Origin: CAIVAT01 sp964473485
Lineage (GTDB): Bacteria > Bacteroidota > Bacteroidia > Bacteroidales > FEN-979
Length of the DNA: 64,000 nucleotides
Direction: 5' to 3'
Assembly (NCBI GenBank): GCA_964473485.1
Contig: CAYYPH010000019.1
Coordinates: forward strand, 15,522-79,521
Under the pieces are notes generated by a model. The model was not told the origin of the DNA. It ran no database searches and saw only the letters and a program-made list of their open reading frames with translations. Below, one piece after another: positions 53,717-61,314 of the stretch (positions are counted from its first letter, which is position 1; each line of letters opens with the position of its first letter). A program made the position numbers and the translations under genes.

Positions 53717-54334
53717 TCATAACCCCTTTACCGATTGTATCAATCGCTTTTTTACTTTGTTCCAGCTCAATCCCGGTTCTTTAAGGATCACGGGCCAATC
53801 CGCAGGTTCAGCATCTTCAAACCAGGCGAGACTTTTCAGTACGATCGCATCGTTCTGAAGGGTATATTTTCTGCGGTAAAAGTCTAACATCTCGTCCAGG
53901 GTGTACCGCTCTAGTAGAAAATAAATATCGACGAAGTCCTTGACCCTTTGTCCGCTCAACGCAATTGCATTGAGTTTCATGGCAGCGATATCGGGTATGG
54001 ATAGCAGCATCATACCGTCCAGATGCACCGCTTTGTCGATCAGCGGGTACCTGTGTGCCAGGATATCAGTCTTAATTCCCTCAATACTGCCTTTCAAGGT
54101 GTTTCTCGCAGCAAAATGCAACGAAAAGTTCAAATCCGGAGCCAGCTGGTCCAGGAGCACTTGTTCATCAAAGGAAGAAATGCCAAAAAGGTCGATATCG
54201 ACGGACCTGCGATGGCCAAGGTACAATGCAAGGGCAGTTCCCCCGGCAAGGTTAAATCCCCGCATGTAAGGCAATGACTGAATCCTGCGGATCAGCCCCA
54301 GAATCCTTGCATCGACCGCTTGCGTCTGTAACAT
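53717..54334 (-). CDS. AbiEii/AbiGii-type nucleotidyltransferase (toxin-like)
   Basis: A 205-aa protein with the AbiEii signature: GGTALALYLGHRRSVDIDLF (G31-G32-T, catalytic Asps 46 and 48), then MKLNAIALSGQRVKDFVDIYFLLE. Members of this group are the toxin half of type IV toxin-antitoxin or phage-defence modules, modifying tRNA or other nucleic acid targets. It overlaps its upstream partner gene by 43 nt. Confidence 0.88.
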   Translation of the reverse strand: MLQTQAVDARILGLIRRIQSLPYMRGFNLAGGTALALYLGHRRSVDIDLFGISSFDEQVLLDQLAPDLNFSLHFAARNTLKGSIEGIKTDILAHRYPLIDKAVHLDGMMLLSIPDIAAMKLNAIALSGQRVKDFVDIYFLLERYTLDEMLDFYRRKYTLQNDAIVLKSLAWFEDAEPADWPVILKEPGLSWNKVKKRLIQSVKGL

Positions 54335-54588
54335 TTGAATTTTGATTTAGGAACGCCGTAAATTACAGAAACGAAATTATGGGTTTTGGGATCAATGTAG
54401 GTTTGCCTGGTCAATGTGGCGATGATGGTATCTCTCCCGTAAAAATCATGAATCAGTCGTATTTCATGAAGGCTTCCGCGTTCGAACACCCTGGTGATGA
54501 TCAGCCTTTTGGAAGCTTGCTCATCCAAGGCTGCACTGTAAACATCCCAGAAATAGACCGGATTAAGTTGCCCCAATAGTGTTCCCAT
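54292..54588 (-). CDS. Partner of the AbiEii-type gene (DUF6922-like, probable antitoxin)
   Basis: A 98-aa protein overlapping the AbiEii-type gene by 43 nt. The C-terminal pattern TYIDPKTHNFVSVIYGVPKS followed by FKCY is what I recall of DUF6922-type proteins encoded beside such nucleotidyltransferases; the N-terminal part reads like a short winged-helix-like region. Role as antitoxin or repressor is inferred from position only. The promoter -7 box ends 5 nt before the ATG, so the transcript is probably leaderless. Confidence 0.7.
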   Translation of the reverse strand: MGTLLGQLNPVYFWDVYSAALDEQASKRLIITRVFERGSLHEIRLIHDFYGRDTIIATLTRQTYIDPKTHNFVSVIYGVPKSKFKCYRRKRSMQGFWG

Positions 54589-54592
54589 ACGA

Positions 54593-54623
54593 CAAATTTA
54601 CGGAATTACTGTTACAACAGCAA
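54593..54623 (-). promoter_or_regulatory. Promoter of the AbiE-like pair, implying leaderless mRNA
   Basis: On the complement: TTG (54623-54621), 20 nt, TAAATTTG (54600-54593). The start codon at 54588 coincides with the expected transcription start. Confidence 0.65.
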
Positions 54624-54710
54624 ATTAACAGGTCCGGCCATTTCATTCAGCGTTCCCGGATTTGAAGAACCAATGCAAATTGACCCGCACCCTAATCAAA
54701 CGCCATCAGC

Positions 54711-55019
54711 CCGCCGGGGTGGCATGTTCCAACCGAAGCCGACTGGACCGTTTTGTTCAACTTCTACCAGGGCGCAAGCAGGGCAGGACGTCCGTTGCAG
54801 GATACGGTTATCAACGGGTTCAAAGCGCTGATGAGCGGAGTGTTTTACTCGCAGAGTTTTCCGAATTATGAGGATTTTGCCACGATTTTGTGGTCTTCCA
54901 CCACTTATGGCAGCGATCGCGCCCTGGCGCATGGCATGAACTCCTGTGATTTTTCGGTGTCGCTTTACCCGGCGTTGCAGGCGAATGGGTTCGGGGTGAG
55001 GTGCATCAGTGATCCATGA
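54711..55019 (+). pseudogene. FISUMP-domain fragment 3 (C-terminal 102 residues)
   Basis: The frame opens within CPPGWHVPTEADW and runs to FGVRCISDP and TGA. It is highly similar at DNA level to 59680-59988. Neither a start codon with signal peptide nor the N-terminal FISUMP half is present; upstream in-frame codons do not match the domain. Only an internal TTG is available as a start. Confidence 0.85.
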
Positions 55020-55076
55020 TACGGATTCGGGGTTCCACATATGACATTGTTTGAAATATTTATTCCTTTTCCTTTA

Positions 55077-55107
55077 TTGACTTTTCCCTGTTTTTGTCGT
55101 ATATTTG
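55077..55107 (+). promoter_or_regulatory. Promoter with long leader, before the 134-aa secreted protein
   Basis: TTG (55077-55079), 20 nt, TATATTTG (55100-55107), a perfect consensus. The first real ATG is at 55390, leaving a leader of about 275 nt with the anti-SD match at 55250. The gap 55020-55389 holds no other gene. Confidence 0.7.
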
Positions 55108-55249
55108 TAATTTATCGATCGATTTACATTACCTGCCAGCTAACCCAAACTTTTTCTCAACAGCAGGATTGGGTTGGTGAGTTATCCAATAAAAAATCCT
55201 CCCCTCATCATGATCGCAGACACACTTGGAATATATCAAACAAACAATC

Positions 55250-55260
55250 AGAAAGGAGGT
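55250..55260 (+). promoter_or_regulatory. Orphan extended Shine-Dalgarno sequence (copy 1)
   Basis: AGAAAGGAGGT is fully complementary to the usual 3' end of 16S rRNA but is followed only by a two-codon ORF (ATG ATT TGA at about 55278). The next gene starts 130 nt downstream. A second copy is at 60721. Confidence 0.55.
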
Positions 55261-55389
55261 AACGGCAAAGATAAATATATGATTTGAATTCTGAGGCATT
55301 GGCATTAATCAAATCCTAACTAACAAGGTTACAGCCCATCAGAAATTATTCATTTAATTGATCAAAGTCAAACCCTTAATTTCTTCTTT

Positions 55390-55794
55390 ATGAAAACAAA
55401 GAGTATCATTTTGGCAACAATGCTTTGCCTTTTCAATCTGGTAGGAATAGCATCCGATGATAATAATGTTCCTCCTAATTGTGCAGTGGTGACAAATGTC
55501 ACTTACACCGTACACGTAAGCGGTGAGGATTGTCCTGCATTTCAATATTGCGTCATCCGAATTGTGATCTATCGCCAGGAAACAAATGCTGAAGTTGACT
55601 CACAAAACTATAAATACGGTGAAGACGAATATGTCTTTTTCTTTGATGAAATCGATAATAATTACCATTATTGCGCTAAATTTGAAATTGTTGGGGAATG
55701 TGAACATGAATTGCAAATAACTCCGGATTGCCATTCACAATTTCCCGGCAATGGAGGTAGTTATGATTTGTACCCTACTTATAGTTGTGAGTAA
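55390..55794 (+). CDS. Small secreted cysteine-rich protein
   Basis: A 134-aa protein with signal peptide MKTKSIILATMLCLFNLVGI and a mature part of about 110 residues containing seven cysteines (NCAVV, EDCPAFQYC, HYCAKF, GECEH, PDCHS, SCE), predicted all-beta. No sorting tail and no family recognised. It precedes the large adhesin gene with only a hairpin between them, and parallels the small secreted genes before the second adhesin (60262, 60876). Confidence 0.78.
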   Translation: MKTKSIILATMLCLFNLVGIASDDNNVPPNCAVVTNVTYTVHVSGEDCPAFQYCVIRIVIYRQETNAEVDSQNYKYGEDEYVFFFDEIDNNYHYCAKFEIVGECEHELQITPDCHSQFPGNGGSYDLYPTYSCE

Positions 55795-55830
55795 AAGGTA
55801 TAGTCTAAAAAACTTTTACTGTCAGGTGGC

Positions 55831-55868
55831 GTTGAGGATTAAGGCACCGAGTTGCTTTAATCCTCAAC
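55831..55868 (+). terminator. Perfect 12-bp inverted repeat between small protein and adhesin genes
   Basis: GTTGAGGATTAA (55831-55842) and TTAATCCTCAAC (55857-55868) with a 14-nt loop. There is no T-run behind it. It overlaps the possible TTG start of the adhesin (55832), so it could hide that start or act as a weak terminator. Confidence 0.5.
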
Positions 55869-58214
55869 GCTCTACAATAAGCATTTTTATCTGCCTGTCT
55901 CTTTTTCAATCATATTACAGTGTTGCCCAGACCGACACCGAATTCTGGTTTGCGGCACCGGAGATTACGTATGAAATATTGCCGCCTTCTCCGGTGATAT
56001 GCAGCAACCTGGATCGGCCAATCAAACTTGTGCTTTCTACTTTCGAGTCCGATGCGGTCGTCACTGTTGACCAGCCTGCCAATCCATTGTTTATGCCGAT
56101 TACACAGACCATATTGCCGGGTGTTGCTACCAGCTTAGATTTAACAGCCTATCTGGATATGATTGAAAACAAACCTGCCAATACCATTTTGAATTATGGA
56201 TTACGCGTTCGTTCCAATAAACCCATTTGTGGGTCGTATTTCGTCTGTCATCCGCTGAGCACTGTTCTATATACCCTCATGGGCAGAAACGGATTAGGCC
56301 AGGAGTTCATCATCCCCATGCAGCCACATTTTAATAACCATCCAAACGCATCTCCTCAAGCGCGAAGCTGCTTTGATATTGTTGCAACACGAAACAATAC
56401 AACTGTCACCATTGTTCCTTCTAAACCCCTGATCGGACATCCTGCATTAGATCATTCTCCATTGTATTAAATCGTGGCCAGACATGGGAGGGTAGAGCTA
56501 TTTCCGAGGATGCCCTGATGCATCCGGGAGGCACTTTCGTGTTTTCTGATAAGCCAATAGCCATTACGGTTACCGAAGACCAGCTACAGGTTCCAAATCT
56601 GGCCGTGTCTGATTCGTCATTCGACATCGTTGGAGATCAACTGATACCGCGTGAACGATGCGGGAAAACCTATTTTGCGCAATTAGGAAGTTGTGGTATG
56701 CCTGCCGGCGGAAGGATCTTTGTTTACGCCTTTGAAGACACAACAGCCATCGACACAGCCGGATCTTATGCTGCAACACTCAATCGGGGGGAGGTATTCG
56801 AGTTTTTTTTGAACACTCCCACTGGCGCTACAATTAATGTTACTTTCCTTGAAGCGGATAAATCTGTGTTTGTTTATGGCGTCGGAGGCAATTGTTTCCC
56901 CGATGATGCACAACTGGCATCCACCGTGATACCCCCGGCCGAGTGTGCAGGTTCCCGGAAAGTTGTGGTGGCCAATTCCAATTGTTCTCCAACCGCAACT
57001 CTATTCATGAGAGTGATCACAAAAATGGAAAATCAGGGTTTTTTTACCATCAGTGGCCTTCCCCCGTTGACGATTGGTACGACCTTATGGCCAATCCCCG
57101 GAACGGGCGGACTTTGGGGATATTCCCTAAGAGGGGTAAGTGCTCCTGGATGGCCGCCAGGTACATCAAGGATCGTTTCGAATTCCAATGGGAAATTTCA
57201 TATTATAATTGGACAAACAGATTGGTATTCGGATCAATTCGCGCATTTTTCCAATTTCGGTTCACTCAATTTAGGTCCCGATGCCAGTATGTGTCCGGGA
57301 GATAGCCTGATCCTCGACGCCGGATTCGGGTATTCAACCTACCTTTGGTCGACAGGTGATACGACGCAAACCTTGCCCGTGAAAGGAATGGGAACCTATT
57401 GGGTGACCGTGTCAGATGATGAATGTACCCTTTCCGACACCATCGAAGTCTCGTATTGGCTGGTAACGCCGGTTTCGCTGGGAGGGGATAAACTGCTTTG
57501 CCAGGGCGACAGCGTATTGCTAAATGCCGGACCGGGTTATTTCACCTACCTATGGAGCACAGGAGCCACCTCGCAAACCATCTGGGCCAAACAACCCGGC
57601 AACTACTGGGTCAGGGCGCATCAGTACGACTGTTTTGTGTACGATACCGTGCTGGTGACGCTGGTGCAGGGGATCAATGCCGGTCCCGACCGCTCAATGT
57701 GCCCGGGCGACAGCGTGCTGATCGACGCCGGACCAGGGATGAACACTTATCTCTGGAATACGGGCGCCACCACCCAAAGCATTTGGGCCACCACGGCAGG
57801 GACCTGGTCGGTGACCGCCACGGCCCAAAGCTGCACCTTCAGGGATTCGGTGGTGGTGAGCTATCTGCCTTCCCCGGTGGTTACCCTTGGCCCCGACACG
57901 GTTCTTTGCACCGGCCAGAGCATCGTGTTCGACGCCGGTTCCTGCACCGGCTGCACCTACCAGTGGGCGAACCTGGCAACCGGACAGATGAACATCGGAA
58001 CAGGTCAGACATACACGGCAACAACCGAAGGGATATACATGGCCACGGTAACCGGCCCGAACGGCTGCAAGGGGAGGGACACGGTGACGGTGGCTCTCGG
58101 TCAGCCGGTCATTATCGGAATAACCATCACGGCCACCACGACGGAGGTATGCGAGGGGAGCCCAGTCACCCTTACCGCCACGGCGATCAACGGCGGATCA
58201 AATCCCATCTACCA

Positions 58215-58616
58215 GTGGAAGGTAAACGGCGCTAACCAGTTCACCGGTTCACCCGTTTACACCTACAACCCGTCAAACGGGGATGTCGTGACCTGCGAAC
58301 TGACCTCCTCCTTATCTTCCTGCATCTCCGCAAACCCTGTTACATCGAACGTCCTCACCATGACGGTGAACCCGATACTGCCGGTCAGTGTTTCGGTTAC
58401 GGCCTCGGCAATCCAGGTCTGCGAAGGAATCCCGGTAACGTTCACCGCCATCCCCGTCAATGGAGGCGCAACGCCCTCCTTTTCATGGTTTGTGAACGGC
58501 GCTAACCTGTTCACCGGTTCACCCGTTTTCACCTACACCCCCACCAACGGCGACCAGATTATCGTCAATTGTACATCGTCAATCGTAAATTGCGTAGCAT
58601 TCAATCCCGCCACCTC
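58215..58616 (+). repeat. 402-bp block identical to 63024-63425
   Basis: Spans one and a half Ig-like modules. I compared both copies base by base by eye and see no difference at a constant offset of 4809 nt, while flanking modules differ at many synonymous sites. This points to recent gene conversion or duplication. Confidence 0.85.
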
Positions 58617-59400
58617 AACTCCCATCACCATGACCGTCAATCCCAATCTCACGGTCAGCGTAACGGTCACCCCCTCGTCGAACCCCTTCTGCCTGGGCGA
58701 ACCGGTGACATTCACAGCAGTCGCCAGCAATGGCGGCCCTACGCCGTTGTGGCAATGGTTTGTCAATGGCGTTAACCTGTTTTCCGGTTCACCCGTTTTC
58801 ACATACACCCCCAACGACGGCGATCAAATAATCGTCAATTGTACATCATCAATCGTAAATTGTATATCCAATAATCCCGCCACCAGCGCCCCAGTGACGA
58901 TGGTCGTCAACACCAGCCTCCCCGCCGGGGTGACCATTTCGGCCTCCAACAATCCGTTTTGCCCCGGAACCACCGTCACATTCACGGCAACGCCCGTCAA
59001 CGGCGGATCATCGCCAAACTACCAGTGGCTGGTCAACGGCGCTAACCAGTTCACCGGTTCACCCGTTTTCCTGTTTACCCCGCAGTCCGGCGACAGTATC
59101 CGCTGCATCATGACCTCCAACCTGAGCTGCGTTACGGGCAACCCTGCCGGCTCCAACAAGATTATCATGACCGAAAAGATCAAGCCAACAGTCACCTTCA
59201 CATCCTGCTTCGACACCATCACTACCGTCAATGCAAAGCCCTTCAAACTCAAAGGAGGACTACCCATCGGCGGAACCTACTCCGGTCCCGGTGTCAATTC
59301 AACCACCGGCATCTTTACCCCCTCCCTTGCCGGTCCCGGAACCCACCAGATCACCTATACCTACCAAAACACTTACGGATGCGAAGCATCCAAATCATTG

Positions 59401-59436
59401 TCCGTTTTCAATTTTCCATTTTCAATTTTCAATTGC
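59401..59436. repeat. TTTTCAA-type repeat in the linker before FISUMP
   Basis: A period-7 to -14 block (TTTTCAATTTTC) matching the intergenic tract at 44009-44030, translated as FNFPFSIFNCG between the last Ig-like unit and the FISUMP domain. Confidence 0.7.
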
Positions 59437-59582
59437 GGCAATACCTTCACCGACATTCGCGATGGGAAAAACTATCCAACGGTACAACTCGGATCGCAGT
59501 GCTGGATGCAAAAAAACCTGGAATACGGGACGACCATCCCATTCACGATTCCCCAAACCGACAACTGCATCCCTGAAAAATA

Positions 59583-59620
59583 TAATTGTCAATTGTCAAT
59601 TGTCAATTGTCAATTGTCCG
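59583..59620. repeat. (AATTGTC)n repeat inside the FISUMP domain
   Basis: Five units of AATTGTC, identical to the intergenic block at 44030-44060, translated as NCQLSIVNCQLS. It replaces the loop that in the 8007 protein is CHNNQPDSCSKYGGL, directly before YQWNELM, with nearly the same length. Confidence 0.85.
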
Positions 59621-60049
59621 TTTACCAATGGAACGAACTCATGACCTACCAAACCGCCGAGGGTTCCCAGGGCCTCTGCCCGCCGGGGTGGCATGTTCCC
59701 ACCGAAGCCGACTGGACCGTTTTGTTCAACTTCTACCAGGGCGCAAGCCGGGCCGGACGACCGTTGCAGGATACAGTCATCAACGGCTTCAAAGCGCTGA
59801 TGAGCGGTGTGTTTTATTCACAGAGTTTCATGAACTATGAGGATTTTGCCACGATTTTGTGGTCATCGACCCCTTCGGGCAGCGATCGCGCCCTTGCGCA
59901 TGGTATGAACACCTGGAATTTCTCGGTGTCGCTCTACCCGGCGCTGCGGTCGAACGGGTTCGGGGTGAGGTGCGTAAAGGATCCATAAGAATGTCCTTAA
60001 TTGAACTGATCCATACCCTGGAATCAGCCTGAAATCCGTCATTTTTATA

Positions 60050-60109
60050 AGACCGGGCGTGCAAACCAGGCGTGCAATATGCACGCCCGATTGTATTCCC
60101 GGTCTTTTT
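60050..60109 (+). terminator. Composite terminator after the adhesin gene
   Basis: Outer stem AGACCGGG/CCCGGTCT (60050-60057, 60098-60105), inner perfect 8-bp stem GGCGTGCA/TGCACGCC (60069-60076, 60080-60087), then Ts to 60109. Confidence 0.85.
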
Positions 60110-60195
60110 CTACATTATTGATTTACAATCTGTTTCATTTTCTGTTTCACTGAAATGCCGGCAACTTGTTGCCGAAAAAAAAAGTTTTGTTGCTA

Positions 60196-60226
60196 TTGGA
60201 TGGCAACTTTCTCCATTTTAACTTTA
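60196..60226 (+). promoter_or_regulatory. Promoter of the 126-aa secreted protein gene
   Basis: TTG (60196-60198), 20 nt, TAACTTTA (60219-60226), one base off consensus. ATG at 60262. Confidence 0.6.
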
Positions 60227-60261
60227 TAGAATTCAAATAGTTATAAACATAAAAACAGAAC

Positions 60262-60642
60262 ATGATGAAAACAAGATTCACTTTTACCTTGTTATTAATG
60301 TCACTTTGCTTAACGGTCTTTTCGCAGAACATTCCGGTTTATCCGATCCCGTCCTACAACATCACGGTTGAATCCGTGGCCCGGTTTATTCCGACAGGAA
60401 CCCGCAACCTGACATCGTTCCACCAGGACAGGGAAAAGAGAACCCAGCATATTACCGTGCGTGGTTCTGTTGGTTCCTATGCCACCGTGTGGGTTTACAG
60501 CCTCGACGGGCTTGATACCTTAGGGCCTTATACCGTTTATGCCGGAGAAACGCGCGATGTGGAAATTGATGAACGCGAATGGGGTGTTCTTGTCCAAACC
60601 ACTTATGAAATACAAGTGGATGTCTGGATAACAGGCGAATGA
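60262..60642 (+). CDS. Small secreted beta-rich protein
   Basis: A 126-aa protein with signal peptide MMKTRFTFTLLLMSLCLTVF ending about SQ. The mature part (about 105 residues) has alternating beta pattern (HITVRGSVGSYATVWVYSLD, TVYAGETRDVEID) without cysteine. Unknown family. It opens the second small-protein/adhesin cassette. Confidence 0.75.
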   Translation: MMKTRFTFTLLLMSLCLTVFSQNIPVYPIPSYNITVESVARFIPTGTRNLTSFHQDREKRTQHITVRGSVGSYATVWVYSLDGLDTLGPYTVYAGETRDVEIDEREWGVLVQTTYEIQVDVWITGE

Positions 60643-60720
60643 TCCCTTTCAAATTCATTGGACTCCTGGAGTATGGCGCTACCAAAAAAATCCCACTAAA
60701 CGATCTTAAAACCATCAATA

Positions 60721-60731
60721 AGAAAGGAGGT
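60721..60731 (+). promoter_or_regulatory. Orphan extended Shine-Dalgarno sequence (copy 2)
   Basis: AGAAAGGAGGT again, 145 nt before the next ATG (60876) and with no nearby start codon. The context (AATAAG before it, A-rich leader with TTAACCC and TAAATTT after it) resembles copy 1 at 55250. Confidence 0.55.
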
Positions 60732-60875
60732 ACGCTACAACAAGAAAGAAAACAGAAATCGATTTGATAAAATACCGTTTAAGCCTGCGAATTCGCGGAT
60801 TTCATGGTCAATCAAAACAACCATTTTGATTGAAAGTTAACTAAACTTTAAAAATTAACCCTAAATTTGAATTTT

Positions 60876-61280
60876 ATGACAACAAAATTGTTAAAATCGA
60901 TCTTCCTTGCGACGTTGTTTTTCTGTACAACCTCCATATTTGCACAGATCAGCACAAACTTTACCTTTGGTTTCTCCTTCAGTGATCCCAATAGTTCATC
61001 TTATACATACAAAATTTATGTTCGGGCTGTTGGGAGTAACTGGCAATCAATATGGAAAACAGAACCCGATGTTACCGTATCCCCTTCTCCAGTAGTACCT
61101 ACCAACAATGGATCCGGTTCTGTGAATCTTACAACTTATGGTGATATCGATGATCTTGATTATTGTCGTTTTGAGATATTAATCCTTCGGAATGACGATA
61201 AATATATTTCTGCTATATCAGGGTGGTATTCATGGAATAATCCAATAGCAATCAGCACAATCAATCTCGGTTCATTCTGA
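60876..61280 (+). CDS. Small secreted protein, unknown family
   Basis: A 134-aa protein from the ATG at 60876 (a TTG 9 nt upstream is possible). Signal peptide MTTKLLKSIFLATLFFCTTS ending at FAQ; mature part about 110 residues, beta-rich (FTFGFSFSDPNSSSYTYKIY, YCRFEILILRNDDKY). Similar size and placement to the genes at 55390 and 60262. It ends 34 nt before the second adhesin gene, so co-transcription is likely. Confidence 0.75.
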   Translation: MTTKLLKSIFLATLFFCTTSIFAQISTNFTFGFSFSDPNSSSYTYKIYVRAVGSNWQSIWKTEPDVTVSPSPVVPTNNGSGSVNLTTYGDIDDLDYCRFEILILRNDDKYISAISGWYSWNNPIAISTINLGSF

Positions 61281-61314
61281 TAATGAAATACGATCAATTC
61301 CAAATAATCCTTTA

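Larger units (their letters stand above)
55832..59988 (+). pseudogene. Large secreted adhesin, IgGFc-binding-like N-domain, Ig-like repeats, FISUMP C-domain; frameshifted
   Basis: Two frames together read as one protein of about 1385 aa. The first (start unclear: TTG 55832 or GTG 55826; signal STISIFICLSLFQSYYSVAQ) stops at 56468. The second resumes with FSIVLNRGQTWEGRAISED from 56455, so a one- or two-base indel near 56445-56455 splits it. The N-terminal 370 residues resemble the IgGFc-binding-protein N-terminal domain (TEFWFAAPE, FDIVATRNNTTVTI, SDKPIAITVTEDQL). Three LGPDxxxCxGDSxxLDAG-type Ig-like units follow, a fourth of the same kind, then four VCEGxPVTxTAxxxNGG...NGANxFTGSPV modules, and a C-terminal FISUMP domain. 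There is no classical T9SS tail. Terminator at 60050. Confidence 0.85.

Noticed and set aside
58263..58814. Long minus-strand open frames across the Ig-like modules
   Set aside because: They are antisense shadows of the repeated modules and recur with them at 63072-63536.
51581..59988. Diversity-generating retroelement acting on the FISUMP ends
   Set aside because: No reverse transcriptase, template repeat or adenine-specific differences were seen among the copies in this window.
60159..60174. CGGCAAC/GTTGCCG hairpin as a terminator
   Set aside because: Two-base loop and followed by A-run on the plus strand; the strong terminator at 60050-60109 already serves the gene. On the minus strand no gene needs it.
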